Assembly (NCBI GenBank): GCA_016722465.1
Contig: JADKJC010000013.1
Span: forward strand, 434,001 to 498,000
Direction of reading: 5' to 3'
From: Chitinophagaceae bacterium
GTDB lineage: Bacteria > Bacteroidota > Bacteroidia > Chitinophagales > Chitinophagaceae
DNA: 64,000 bases
Shown here: positions 9,390 to 17,678 of the stretch, piece after piece
Layout of the letters: each line of letters begins with the position of its first letter
How positions within the stretch are numbered: the stretch's first letter is position 1
The notes under the pieces: generated by a model
Databases searched by the model: none
What the model was told of the DNA's origin: nothing
Seen by the model: only the letters and a program-made list of their open reading frames with translations
Program-made: the position numbers and the translations under genes

Positions 9390-10988
9390 ATGAGAAGAAG
9401 GGACTTTCTCCGTAATGGTGTACCGATGGCGGTGTTGCCTGCCTTGTTTGGCAGCATTGGCGTAAAAGCTTTTGGCAAAACAAGCATGATTGATTCGCTG
9501 CTGAAAGTTACCGGCACCGATAACGACCATGTGCTGGTACTGGTACAATTATTTGGAGGCAATGACGGATTGAACACCGTGATTCCATTGGATATGTTCA
9601 GCCGCTACAATAATGCCCGGCCAAACATAGCCATTCCTGAGGCAAGCGTGCTGCGGCTTGATGGTACATTGAAAACAGGATTGCATCCATCGCTAACGGG
9701 CCTGAGGGATTTGTATAACAATGGAAAACTTGCCATTCTGCAGTCGGTAGGAATGCCTGACCCAACCTATTCTCATTTCCGTGCTTCAGATATTTGGGAG
9801 AGTGGCAGCGACAGCACGCAAACATTAAACACAGGATGGGCAGGGCGCTACCTTAATTATGAATACCCCAATTACCCCGTGGGCTACCCCAACACAACTG
9901 TTACCGATCCGCTGGCGGTACAGATAGGAGCAGCCAATTCTTTTGCATTGCAGGGCCCTGCAATGCCAATGGGAATAAATATTGAAGACCCGTCCAATGT
10001 GTATAATCTTACCAATGGATTTACGGATGTACTGCCCGCTGTACATGCCGGAACGGAATTGAATTTTATAAGAACCATTGCACAGCAAACGCAAACCTAT
10101 TCACAGGTAATCAGCGCTGCTTCTAATGCAGTTACACAGCAGTCAGTTTACCCGGCAGATAATTATTTAGCTGAACAATTAAAGATCGTGGCAAGGCTTA
10201 TCAAAGGAGGATTAAAGACCAGGGTATACATGGTTAGTTACGATGGTTTTGACACCCACTCTTCGCAGGTAGAAGCCGGAGCCAGCACCACGGGCAAACA
10301 TGCAGTATTACTAAAAACGGTTGGCGATGCCATTAAAGCATTTCAAACTGACCTGCAGTATCTCGGCATAGAAGATAAAGTGATGGGCATGACGTTTTCG
10401 GAATTTGGCAGAAGGATAAAATCAAATGACAGTTCCGGTACCGATCATGGTGCAGCAGCACCGCTGTTTGTATTTGGCAAAAAAGTACAGGGTGGTATTT
10501 TGGGCGACAGTCCTGATATACCTGCTTCAGTTACGGACGAAGACAATGTACCCATGCAGATAGATTTCCGTTCAGTATATTCATCGCTGCTGCAGGACTG
10601 GATGTGTGTACCGCCGCAGGATTTGAACGGCATGCTTTTGCGTAATTACCAGGCGCTGCCACTGATGCAGCAGAATGCATGCAGGCAATGCACTGTGAAT
10701 GGTAACAGGCCCGTGTACCAGCAGTCAGGTATCAGTCTTATAAGCAATTCACCCAATCCGTTTGTATCTTCTACTACCATTACTTATACCACACAGGGCA
10801 TGCACACGATGGTGCAGGTTATGAACACCAGTGGTAAAGTGATTAAAGTATTAGTGGATAAAGTGATGAAGCAGGGAACTTACACCGTTTCCTTTGACAG
10901 CACTAATTATCCACCTGGTACTTATTATTTGAGGCTGCAGAATATGGAGCTAAGCCAGGTAAAAGCGATGATGATAGTAGCCCCCTAA
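9390..10988 (+). CDS. DUF1501 protein with type IX sorting domain
   Basis: 532 residues. The N-terminus MRRRDFLRNG followed by a hydrophobic stretch (AVLPALFG) resembles a twin-arginine signal. The body is DUF1501, an alkaline-phosphatase/sulfatase-like fold family (LVQLFGGNDGLNTVIP, YDGFDTHSSQ, SEFGRR, GTDHGAAAPLFVFG). The last 75 residues form a type A sorting domain (SNSPNPFVSSTTITY, PPGTYYLRLQ). The likely location is the cell surface or outside the cell after Tat or Sec export and type IX transport. It directly follows the DUF1800 gene. Function unknown. The stop codon lies inside a CCCCC/GGGGG palindromic repeat. Confidence 0.87.
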   Translation: MRRRDFLRNGVPMAVLPALFGSIGVKAFGKTSMIDSLLKVTGTDNDHVLVLVQLFGGNDGLNTVIPLDMFSRYNNARPNIAIPEASVLRLDGTLKTGLHPSLTGLRDLYNNGKLAILQSVGMPDPTYSHFRASDIWESGSDSTQTLNTGWAGRYLNYEYPNYPVGYPNTTVTDPLAVQIGAANSFALQGPAMPMGINIEDPSNVYNLTNGFTDVLPAVHAGTELNFIRTIAQQTQTYSQVISAASNAVTQQSVYPADNYLAEQLKIVARLIKGGLKTRVYMVSYDGFDTHSSQVEAGASTTGKHAVLLKTVGDAIKAFQTDLQYLGIEDKVMGMTFSEFGRRIKSNDSSGTDHGAAAPLFVFGKKVQGGILGDSPDIPASVTDEDNVPMQIDFRSVYSSLLQDWMCVPPQDLNGMLLRNYQALPLMQQNACRQCTVNGNRPVYQQSGISLISNSPNPFVSSTTITYTTQGMHTMVQVMNTSGKVIKVLVDKVMKQGTYTVSFDSTNYPPGTYYLRLQNMELSQVKAMMIVAP

Positions 10989-11014
10989 ATCCCCCGAAGG
11001 GGGACTTTGGAACC
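10981..11014. repeat. C-run/G-run palindromic repeat at the DUF1501 stop
   Basis: CCCCCTAAATCCCCC is followed by GAAGGGGGACTTTGGAA, able to fold into a CCCCC-GAA-GGGGG hairpin. It resembles the elements at 17651 and 26540 and overlaps the stop codon of the DUF1501 gene, so it may also end transcription. Confidence 0.55.
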
Positions 11015-11110
11015 AGCGACTTAAAAGCAGGTTTTAAACCTTGCATGTGTTCATTAATAACCAAATGCCCATGTGGAAGATAAAATGTTTATTAAAGTTA
11101 TGAAGTACCG

Positions 11111-11134
11111 CCTCTTCTCTTCAAGGAGAAGAGG
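11111..11134. repeat. Perfect 9-bp hairpin (CCTCTTCTC/GAGAAGAGG)
   Basis: CCTCTTCTC and GAGAAGAGG are separated by TTCAAG. There is no T run after it, so it is more likely a small palindromic intergenic repeat than a terminator. It sits in the 290-bp gap between the DUF1501 and PEBP genes, which also holds two other repeat types. Confidence 0.5.
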
Positions 11135-11144
11135 AAGGGTGATG

Positions 11145-11215
11145 AGGTTTTGAGCCGGGCATTGTTGCTACTATTTGGCTGCGGTGGCGTCGCACCCTTG
11201 TACAGTACATCATTA
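11145..11215 (+). repeat. Dispersed repeat with core GTGGCGTCGCAC, copy 1
   Basis: The stretch from GGTTTTGAGCCGGG to about 11215 aligns with 17497-17565. The 22-bp core at 11184-11205 differs from copy 2 (17532-17553) at one base. It is non-coding in both places. Confidence 0.6.
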
Positions 11216-11278
11216 CTGAGCAATTAAACGCCTGCAGTTTAGAAGAATAATGAAATTTAATTAATTAAAAGTGATGTT

Positions 11279-12388
11279 ATGTTGATAAAAAAACTAAACC
11301 TGTTGATGCTTGGTTGTGCAGTGTGTGTATTTGCAAATGCACAGTTCAGCATCAGCAGCCCGGCATTTCCGCAGGGTGGTAATATTCCTGCAAGATATAC
11401 TGCTTTTAACGGGCTTAATATCAATCCGCAATTATCATGGAGTAATAAACCGGCAGGTACACAAAGTTTTTTATTGGTCATGTTCGACCGTACTTTTTGC
11501 AGCGGCCGCCCGGATACTGTTTGCCGCAGCCACTGGATCGTAAAAGATATTCCAGCCACGGTTGCCGGTATCCCGGAAGGCACATCCTCTACCGGGCCTT
11601 TACCAGCCGGCGCTGAGTTAGGCAAAAGCGACCAGGCAATTCATGGCGCAAGAGAATATGTAGGTCCTTTCCCTGATAGTACTACGGTGCATTTGTATGA
11701 ATTCAAATTGTATGCGCTCAATACGGCAACGCTTAGCTGTGTAACACCCTACTATAATTACTGCCTGCAACAGGCAATAGCTGGTCATGTGCTTGGCACA
11801 GCCTCTTTATTTGGATATTACCTGCCAAAGCCGCTGGCTCCCGTGCCGGTAAATTTTGTAACAGTGGAAGCAACCTGTGATAATGGAAAAATAAAATGCA
11901 AATGGACAACTGCCACTGAAAGCGCCGATGCTGAAAACTTTACGGTGCAACGCAGCCAGGATGGCACTAATTTTATTGCTGTTGGCACAATACCCTGCAC
12001 CGGCAACAGCAGCACAATCCATGAATATAATTTTACAGACAGTAATAACAGGGGTGGCAGTTCTTATTACCGCATCAGGCAAACAGACCGTAACGGCAGG
12101 TTTACTAATAGCTATATGGTATTTGTAAAATGCAGCAGTACAGCGCCATGGATAACGGTATTGCCCAATCCTTCCACCGATAAGTTTACCATCAAATTTA
12201 ATAACACCGAACAAAAAAGCATCCAGATAGTTGTGTATGATGCTGCAGGCAAACTGATTTATTCTTACCAGTCTGAGCAGCCGGCAGGTAACATTTCAAT
12301 ACTTGCAAACAGGCCACCGGGCACTTATTTACTGAAAGCAATAAGAGGAAACGAAGTAGTAACAGAACGCCTGATCAAAACGAAATAA
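11279..12388 (+). CDS. PEBP/YbhB-like protein with type IX sorting domain
   Basis: 369 residues. Signal peptide (LNLLMLGCAVCVFANAQ) at residues 6-22. A phosphatidylethanolamine-binding (YbhB/YbcL, Raf-kinase-inhibitor-like) domain follows at about 25-180 (SSPAFPQGGNIPARYT, NPQLSWSNKPAGTQSF, RSHWIVKDIP, YEFKLYALN). Next is a linker region of fibronectin-like character (WTTATESADAENFTVQRS), then a C-terminal type A sorting domain (VLPNPSTDKFTIKF, GKLIYSYQ, PGTYLLK). It is probably exported by Sec and the type IX system. PEBP domains bind small anionic ligands, but the ligand here is unknown. A strong terminator follows at 12442. Confidence 0.88.
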   Translation: MLIKKLNLLMLGCAVCVFANAQFSISSPAFPQGGNIPARYTAFNGLNINPQLSWSNKPAGTQSFLLVMFDRTFCSGRPDTVCRSHWIVKDIPATVAGIPEGTSSTGPLPAGAELGKSDQAIHGAREYVGPFPDSTTVHLYEFKLYALNTATLSCVTPYYNYCLQQAIAGHVLGTASLFGYYLPKPLAPVPVNFVTVEATCDNGKIKCKWTTATESADAENFTVQRSQDGTNFIAVGTIPCTGNSSTIHEYNFTDSNNRGGSSYYRIRQTDRNGRFTNSYMVFVKCSSTAPWITVLPNPSTDKFTIKFNNTEQKSIQIVVYDAAGKLIYSYQSEQPAGNISILANRPPGTYLLKAIRGNEVVTERLIKTK

Positions 12389-12441
12389 AATTTCCTGCTA
12401 CAACTGCTTGCTGGTATGCAAACAGGTAATATGGGCAAAGT

Positions 12442-12474
12442 AAAAGCACTGGTTAACACCCAGTGCTTTTGTTT
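12442..12474 (+). terminator. Rho-independent terminator after the PEBP gene
   Basis: An 11-bp perfect stem, AAAAGCACTGG (12442-12452) with CCAGTGCTTTT (12460-12470), a 7-nt loop, then a T-rich tail. It ends the PEBP transcript 54 bp past its stop and abuts the next promoter. Confidence 0.85.
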
Positions 12475-12477
12475 TAT

Positions 12478-12485
12478 TACTTTTG
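12478..12485 (+). promoter_or_regulatory. -7 promoter element (TACTTTTG) of the SpoU methyltransferase gene
   Basis: TACTTTTG followed by CGGC matches TAnnTTTG and ends only 6 nt before the ATG at 12492, implying a leaderless or nearly leaderless mRNA. It begins 3 bp after the upstream terminator tail. Confidence 0.5.
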
Positions 12486-12491
12486 CGGCAC

Positions 12492-13028
12492 ATGAGAAAG
12501 TTAAGCATGGATGAACTGGGCCGCAAAACGGTGGAAGAGTTTAAGCAGAGTGAAAAGCTGCCGGTGGTCGCTGTATTGGAGAATATCCGCAGCGCTTACA
12601 ATGTAGGCAGTGTGTTCCGCACTGCTGATGCATTTTTGCTGGAAGCAATCTATATCACCGGTTATACCTGCATTCCGCCACACAAAGAGATCAAAAAAAC
12701 AGCATTGGGTGCTGAAGATACCGTTACCTGGAAACATTTTGCCAATGCCACCCTGGCCATTGCAGACTTGAAAGAAAAAGGATATATCGTGTATGCGGTG
12801 GAACAGGCAGAGGGCAGCATCGCATTGAATACCCTGCCTTATCGCCCCGGGCAAAAAATTGCGATGGTCATGGGTAATGAAGTTACCGGCGTAGAGCAAA
12901 GCAGCATTGAACAATGTGATGGCATTATTGAGATACCACAACTGGGCATGAAACATTCGCTGAACATTGCCACTGCCGCCGGTGTTGTGTTGTGGGAAGT
13001 GGTGCGGACGATGATAGATAAGGATTAA
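12492..13028 (+). CDS. SpoU/TrmH-family RNA 2'-O-methyltransferase
   Basis: About 178 residues from the ATG at 12492. The in-frame TTG at 12483 lies within the promoter element and is rejected. This is a minimal SPOUT fold without a substrate-binding extension. Motif 1 is VVAVLENIRSAYNVGSVFRT, motif 2 is AMVMGNEVTGV and motif 3 is IPQLGMKHSLNIATAAGVVL. Such enzymes use S-adenosylmethionine to methylate ribose in tRNA or rRNA, and the site here cannot be told. A second, longer TrmH relative is at 17679. Confidence 0.88.
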   Translation: MRKLSMDELGRKTVEEFKQSEKLPVVAVLENIRSAYNVGSVFRTADAFLLEAIYITGYTCIPPHKEIKKTALGAEDTVTWKHFANATLAIADLKEKGYIVYAVEQAEGSIALNTLPYRPGQKIAMVMGNEVTGVEQSSIEQCDGIIEIPQLGMKHSLNIATAAGVVLWEVVRTMIDKD

Positions 13029-13071
13029 TAAGATTGGTATGATTCGTATGATTTATAATTAAATGATTTGC

Positions 13072-14010
13072 ATGGCGTCAACAACAGTAAAAAATTATTT
13101 ATCGCTGGTTAAATTCAGCCATACTATTTTTGCAATGCCCTTTGCGTTAATTGGATTTTTTTTGGGTATTAATTCTCCTGAAGGTCTTTACACAGGGCAG
13201 TGGAATTTGAACAAAACAATTGGCTGGGGAAACGATATAACAAATTTGGTATTCCTGAGACTGTTTTTAATAAAATTCTTTCTTGTAATTGTCTGCATGA
13301 TCACAGCCCGTTCCGCAGCCATGGCTTTCAACCGCTACCTCGATAGCCATTTTGATGCAAAGAACCCACGTACTGCCATCAGGGAAATTCCGGCAGGTAT
13401 CATTTCAAAAGAAAACGCCCTGCGTTTTGTGATCGTCAACTGCATCGTTTTTATTACAGCTACTTTTTTCATCAACAGCATCTGTTTCTTTTTATCACCC
13501 GTTGCTTTATTTGTAATCCTGTTCTATAGTTATACCAAACGTTTTACTGCCTTGTGTCACCTGGTATTGGGCGTCGGGTTGAGCCTTGCACCCATTGGCG
13601 CTTATTTGGCAGTAACAGGTTCATTCGCCTTGCTGCCCGTCTTATTTTCATTCACCGTATTGTTTTGGGTAAGCGGCTTTGACATCATTTATGCCTTGCA
13701 GGATGAAGAGTTTGATAAATCGCAGCAATTACATTCCATACCGGCAGCACTGGGCAAAACAAAAGCACTGAGGGTTTCCGAAATGTTACATCTGTTATCC
13801 GCAATTAGTGTGGTAAGTGCCGGTGTGTATGGGCATTTTGGATGGTGGTACTGGGTAGGGATAGCTGTATTTACCGGCATGCTCATTTACCAGCATTCCA
13901 TTGTAAAACCAACCGACCTTAGCAAAGTAAACATCGCATTCATGACGGCAAACGGTATTGCATCGGTGGTATTTGCAGTGTTTGTTTTACTCGATATATT
14001 CTTACACTAG
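13072..14010 (+). CDS. UbiA-family polyprenyltransferase
   Basis: About 312 residues with eight or nine hydrophobic segments, the UbiA layout. The first Asp-rich motif is NRYLDSHFDAKNPRT and the second region is DIIYALQDEEFDKS. These bind Mg-diphosphate during transfer of a polyprenyl chain to an aromatic ring. The sequence resembles the UbiA-like group that includes the futalosine-pathway enzyme MqnP and 4-hydroxybenzoate prenyltransferases, so a role in quinone synthesis is likely, but the acceptor is uncertain. The ATG at 13072 (MASTTVKNYL) is preferred to the one at 13063. Confidence 0.85.
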   Translation: MASTTVKNYLSLVKFSHTIFAMPFALIGFFLGINSPEGLYTGQWNLNKTIGWGNDITNLVFLRLFLIKFFLVIVCMITARSAAMAFNRYLDSHFDAKNPRTAIREIPAGIISKENALRFVIVNCIVFITATFFINSICFFLSPVALFVILFYSYTKRFTALCHLVLGVGLSLAPIGAYLAVTGSFALLPVLFSFTVLFWVSGFDIIYALQDEEFDKSQQLHSIPAALGKTKALRVSEMLHLLSAISVVSAGVYGHFGWWYWVGIAVFTGMLIYQHSIVKPTDLSKVNIAFMTANGIASVVFAVFVLLDIFLH

Positions 14011-14047
14011 TTGATGGTTCATAGTTAATGGTTCATAGTCGCTGGCC

Positions 14048-14083
14048 ATCAATTATCAATTATCAATTATCAACTATCAATTA
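14048..14083. repeat. Tandem heptamer repeat (ATCAATT)n
   Basis: Five consecutive units of ATCAATT, one with a T-to-C change (ATCAACT), end 2 bp before the ruvX ATG. Just upstream (14011-14040) TTCATAGTTAATGG/TTCATAGTC forms a second short direct repeat. This is AT-rich intergenic filler whose copy number may vary. Confidence 0.7.
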
Positions 14084-14085
14084 AT

Positions 14086-14502
14086 ATGGCCCGAATACTA
14101 GCAATCGACTACGGTGGAAAAAGAACCGGCATTGCCGTCACTGATCCATTGCAGATCATTGCCACCGGCCTTGAAACCATCGAATCAAGGGAATTGATCC
14201 CTTTCCTGAAAAAATATTTTGCCGTAGAATCCGTAGAACTAATCATCATCGGGCTGCCCAAAAACTGGGATGAAAGCGACACCCATGGGACACCGCTCGT
14301 TCAGGCAGCTATCAAAAAAATTAAAAAAGAATTTCCATTAATGCCATTGAAAACAGTGGATGAACGCTATACTTCCAAAATGGCCAGGGATGCCATGCTG
14401 GAAATGGGCATGAAGAAAAAGGACCGCCGGGTAAAAGGCAATGTGGATGTAATTGCCGCCACCATTATGCTGCAGGAGTACATGCAAAGCCAGTCGTATT
14501 GA
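14086..14502 (+). CDS. ruvX: Putative pre-16S rRNA nuclease / Holliday junction resolvase RuvX (YqgF)
   Basis: 138 residues, normal for the family. An RNase H-like fold with ILAIDYGGKRTGIAVTDP at the N-terminus, GLPKNWDESDTHGTP in the middle and VDERYTS and DVIAATIMLQEYM at the end. These supply the acidic metal-binding residues (D8, E116-region, D131-region by family analogy). YqgF proteins process the 5' end of 16S rRNA in E. coli. The resolvase role is less well supported. It is followed by def, a common pairing in Bacteroidota. Confidence 0.93.
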   Translation: MARILAIDYGGKRTGIAVTDPLQIIATGLETIESRELIPFLKKYFAVESVELIIIGLPKNWDESDTHGTPLVQAAIKKIKKEFPLMPLKTVDERYTSKMARDAMLEMGMKKKDRRVKGNVDVIAATIMLQEYMQSQSY

Positions 14503-14534
14503 TACCAAATCAGGGAATAATAAACCGGATACCG

Positions 14535-14542
14535 TAAATTTG
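14535..14542 (+). promoter_or_regulatory. -7 promoter element (TAAATTTG) of def
   Basis: TAAATTTG followed by CGGC matches TAnnTTTG and lies 46 nt upstream of the def ATG at 14589. No TTG is found at the expected spacing. Confidence 0.4.
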
Positions 14543-14588
14543 CGGCATTATTTATTAAAATACTTCCAACGGGAAATTTGAGGGCATT

Positions 14589-15170
14589 ATGATTTTACCA
14601 ATAGTAGCATACGGATCACCAGTATTAAGAAAAATAGCAGCAGATATTGCCAATGATTATCCGGAACTGGATAAACTGATTGCTGATATGTGGGAGACCA
14701 TGTACAACAGCAATGGGGTAGGGTTGGCAGCACCGCAGATTAATAAATCGATCCGCCTTTTTACGTTGGACAGCACCCAGATATTTTCAAACATGAAAGA
14801 AGATGGTGAGGAACATGATTACCCGGATTCCCCCGGATTTAAAGGTGTTTTTATCAATGCCCGTATTGTAGAAAAAACAGGAGAAGAGTGGGCTTATAAT
14901 GAAGGTTGCCTCAGCATTCCCAAAATAAGGGAAGATGTTAAACGCAATGAAACAGTAACACTGGAATACGCCGATGAAAATTTCGACCTGCATACCAAAA
15001 CCTTTAACGGTATCACTGCAAGAGTGATCCTGCATGAATACGACCACATTGAAGGAAAGCTTTTTATTGATTATATCAAGCCACTCAAACGCACGTTGCT
15101 GAAACGGAAATTAGACGATATCAGCAAAGGGAAAATAAAAACCGATTACCGGATGATGTTTGTGAAATAA
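14589..15170 (+). CDS. def: Peptide deformylase
   Basis: 193 residues. It removes the formyl group from the N-terminal methionine of new proteins. All three metal-site motifs are present: motif 1 GVGLAAPQI, motif 2 EGCLSIP (Cys ligand) and motif 3 HEYDH (two His ligands plus the catalytic Glu). An insertion of about 15 residues between motifs 1 and 2 (MKEDGEEHDYPDSPG) is typical of Bacteroidota enzymes. The following gene begins 34 bp downstream and may be co-transcribed. Confidence 0.97.
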   Translation: MILPIVAYGSPVLRKIAADIANDYPELDKLIADMWETMYNSNGVGLAAPQINKSIRLFTLDSTQIFSNMKEDGEEHDYPDSPGFKGVFINARIVEKTGEEWAYNEGCLSIPKIREDVKRNETVTLEYADENFDLHTKTFNGITARVILHEYDHIEGKLFIDYIKPLKRTLLKRKLDDISKGKIKTDYRMMFVK

Positions 15171-15204
15171 TGAGGATTACATTTCTTTATAATAATTTGC
15201 AGTC

Positions 15205-16149
15205 ATGATGAAAAAGATCATGACTGTTGTTTTATTTGGTATTTGCCGGGTAGCCTGCTTTGGGCAGGATTCAACGGTACATGCTGCTGATACAATGGTA
15301 AAGGTTGACAAAAAGGAGATCACACTGTCGGAGGTTGTGGTTAACAGCAAACTCAATGTACCCACTTTTATCAACCGCATTAAAAACGACAGCACTTTTT
15401 ACAAAGCATTCCGCAACCTGCACATCCTTAATTTTTCATCCATCAACGATATTCGGATGATGGATAAAAGTGGCAATGCACAGGCAACTCTGTTCAGCAA
15501 AACAAAACAACTACGGGACAGCGGCTGCCGCAGTATGCAGGTGCTGGAAGAGCAGCCCACCGGCGATTTCTACAACGATAACCACCAGTACAATTATTAC
15601 ACAGCACAGATGTATGCTTCCCTGTTTTTTACCAATGGCAAACTGTGTGGTGAAGATAATATCGTTGCAGGAAAAGAATTTAGTACCGAAGGGAAAAGCG
15701 GCATGGAAAAGCACAAGGAACAGTTGAAAATGCTATTCTTCAATCCCGGTAAAAAAATAAACGGACTTCCATTCATGAGCAGCAAGACGGCCATCTACGA
15801 TGATGAAATGGCGGAGTATTATGATATGAGCATTGATATGGATGACTATAATAAAACCAGCTGCTATATCTTCAAACAAAAAGTAAAACCCGGTAAGGAA
15901 GATGATGTGGTAGTGGATGAAATGATCACCTGGTTCAATGATAAAACCTTTGAGGTAGTGGCACGTACCTATTCTTTAAGTTACAGTGCCATGGTATACG
16001 ATTTTAAAGTATCTATGGAAGTGCAGATGACACATGCCGGAGACCTATTGGTTCCTTCCTTATTGCGCTACAACGGCAACTGGAAAGCTGTTTTCAAAAA
16101 AAGGGAAAGAGGGGTGTTTACGGCAACGCTGTTTGATTTTGGTAAGTAG
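15205..16149 (+). CDS. Secreted protein of unknown function
   Basis: 314 residues with a signal peptide (MMKKIMTVVLFGICRVACFGQ, cleavage near residue 21). The mature part has no domain I recognise. Near its N-terminus KKEITLSEVVVNSKLN resembles the TonB-plug-linked motif LSEVVV, but no barrel follows. The rest is mixed alpha/beta with several Tyr-rich and acidic stretches (EYYDMSIDMDDYNKTS). It lies 34 bp after def on the same strand. It is probably periplasmic or outer-membrane associated and of limited taxonomic range. Confidence 0.8.
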   Translation: MMKKIMTVVLFGICRVACFGQDSTVHAADTMVKVDKKEITLSEVVVNSKLNVPTFINRIKNDSTFYKAFRNLHILNFSSINDIRMMDKSGNAQATLFSKTKQLRDSGCRSMQVLEEQPTGDFYNDNHQYNYYTAQMYASLFFTNGKLCGEDNIVAGKEFSTEGKSGMEKHKEQLKMLFFNPGKKINGLPFMSSKTAIYDDEMAEYYDMSIDMDDYNKTSCYIFKQKVKPGKEDDVVVDEMITWFNDKTFEVVARTYSLSYSAMVYDFKVSMEVQMTHAGDLLVPSLLRYNGNWKAVFKKRERGVFTATLFDFGK

Positions 16150-16283
16150 TGAGTAATAAGTAATAAGTAGAGGCAAAACTCTTTTTACCTCCTTTTCTCC
16201 TATTATCTCTTTGCCAAACACTTTCCCCATACAAATCAATTCGTTCAAAATTCATCATTCAAAATTCAACATAACTATTTCTT

Positions 16284-16291
16284 TACCTTTG
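16284..16291 (+). promoter_or_regulatory. -7 promoter element (TACCTTTG) of the thiolase gene
   Basis: TACCTTTG, followed by CCACCTAAA, ends 19 nt before the ATG at 16311. The downstream part closely matches the pdhA promoter (TATCTTTG then CCGCCTAAA). Confidence 0.5.
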
Positions 16292-16310
16292 CCACCTAAA
16301 ACGATTCCAG

Positions 16311-17492
16311 ATGAAAGAAGTTTATATCATTTCCGCAGTGCGTACGCCAATCGGCAGTTTCGGCGGATCATTAAAAGGATTTACTGCCACACAATTGGGA
16401 GCCGTGGCCATTAAAGGCGCCATTGAAAAAGCAGGCATTCAACCCGAACAGGTGAATGATGTGCTGATGGGATCTGTGATACAGGCCAACCTCGGACAGG
16501 CACCGGCACGCCAGGCAGCAAAATTTGCCGGTTTGCCCAACGAAGTGAATTGTACTACTGTAAATAAGGTTTGCGCCAGTGGTATGAAAGCCATTGCACA
16601 GGCGGCACAGAGCATTATGCTGGGTGATGCGGACATCGTAGTAGCTGGCGGCATGGAAAGTATGAGCAATGTTCCTTTTTATACCGACAGTATGCGTTGG
16701 GGCAACAAATATGGCAACACACAACTGATCGATGGGCTTGCCAAAGATGGCTTGACAGATGTGTATGATGGCAAGGCAATGGGCAATGCCGCCGAACTCT
16801 GTGCAACTACCTGCGGTGTTTCAAGAGAAGCACAGGATGCCTTTGCCATTGAAAGTTATAAGCGTTCCCAGGCGGCCGTTAGTGCTGGAAAATTTGACAA
16901 TGAAATTGTACCCGTGGCCATTCCGCAAAAGAAAGGCGATCCCATCATGTTCTCCAAAGATGAAGAACCATTCAATGTGAAATTTGATAAGATACCGGAG
17001 CTGAAGGGGGCGTTTGTAAAAGACGGAACCGTTACCGCAGCCAACGCAAGTACCATGAACGACGGCGCTGCTGCACTGGTTTTGATGAGCAAAGAAAAAG
17101 CGGGTGAACTGGGATTGAAACCCATTGCAAAGATCATTGGTTATGCCGATGCAGAGCAGGCGCCTGAGTGGTTCACCACCACACCGGCCATCGCAGTGCC
17201 AAAAGCTGTTGCCAAAGCTGGTTTGAAAATGGAAGACATCAGTTACTGGGAATTGAATGAAGCCTTTGCAGTGGTTGGAATCGAGAACAGCAAGCGAATG
17301 AAACTTGATCCTGCTACAGTGAATGTGAATGGCGGTGCTGTTTCTATTGGCCATCCGCTTGGTTGCAGTGGTGCAAGGATCATTGTTACATTGATCAATG
17401 TATTGAAACAAAACAAGGCAAAGTATGGTGCGGCGGGAATTTGTAATGGAGGCGGCGGTGCAAGTGCGATGGTGATTGAGAATGTTGAATAA
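16311..17492 (+). CDS. Acetyl-CoA C-acyltransferase (thiolase)
   Basis: 393 residues, typical of degradative and biosynthetic thiolases. The nucleophilic cysteine is in VNKVCASGMKAIAQAAQSI, then GGMESMSNVPF, the glycine-rich NGGAVSIGHPLGCSGARI (catalytic His) and ICNGGGGASAMV (second catalytic Cys). It condenses or cleaves acyl-CoA with CoA. Whether it serves acetoacetyl-CoA formation or beta-oxidation cannot be decided because no other fatty-acid gene is adjacent. A long open frame on the opposite strand (16821-17630) is a shadow of this gene. Confidence 0.95.
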   Translation: MKEVYIISAVRTPIGSFGGSLKGFTATQLGAVAIKGAIEKAGIQPEQVNDVLMGSVIQANLGQAPARQAAKFAGLPNEVNCTTVNKVCASGMKAIAQAAQSIMLGDADIVVAGGMESMSNVPFYTDSMRWGNKYGNTQLIDGLAKDGLTDVYDGKAMGNAAELCATTCGVSREAQDAFAIESYKRSQAAVSAGKFDNEIVPVAIPQKKGDPIMFSKDEEPFNVKFDKIPELKGAFVKDGTVTAANASTMNDGAAALVLMSKEKAGELGLKPIAKIIGYADAEQAPEWFTTTPAIAVPKAVAKAGLKMEDISYWELNEAFAVVGIENSKRMKLDPATVNVNGGAVSIGHPLGCSGARIIVTLINVLKQNKAKYGAAGICNGGGGASAMVIENVE

Positions 17493-17496
17493 TTTT

Positions 17497-17565
17497 TTTG
17501 AACCCGGCTGCAGTGCTGCTATTTGGCGACAGTGGCGTCGCACTCTTGTACAGAATATCTTTGTT
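17497..17565 (+). repeat. Dispersed repeat with core GTGGCGTCGCAC, copy 2
   Basis: This aligns with copy 1 at 11145-11215 over about 70 bp. The core 17532-17553 differs from copy 1 at a single base (C to T). It lies just after the thiolase stop. Confidence 0.6.
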
Positions 17566-17650
17566 GAACGGGTGCTATTCGTTTTTGAATAGTAGCTTGA
17601 AACCTTATTTATCAATCTTAAATAAAGCAATTGCCCCTTGCTTTAGAAGG

Positions 17651-17677
17651 GACGAAAGCCCCTTTAGGGGTTTGGGG
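17651..17677 (+). repeat. CCCC/GGGG hairpin repeat immediately upstream of trmH
   Basis: GAAAGCCCCTTTAGGGGTTTGGGG ends directly before the ATG at 17679. It folds as CCCC-TTTA-GGGG and resembles the element that ends just upstream of the start of the gene at 26568. A position next to the start could mask or expose the translation start. Confidence 0.55.
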
Positions 17678-17678
17678 T

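Noticed and set aside
16821..17630. 269-codon open frame antisense to the thiolase gene
   Set aside because: Shadow of a strongly conserved thiolase frame. Its composition (Cys/His-rich, no motif) is not protein-like.
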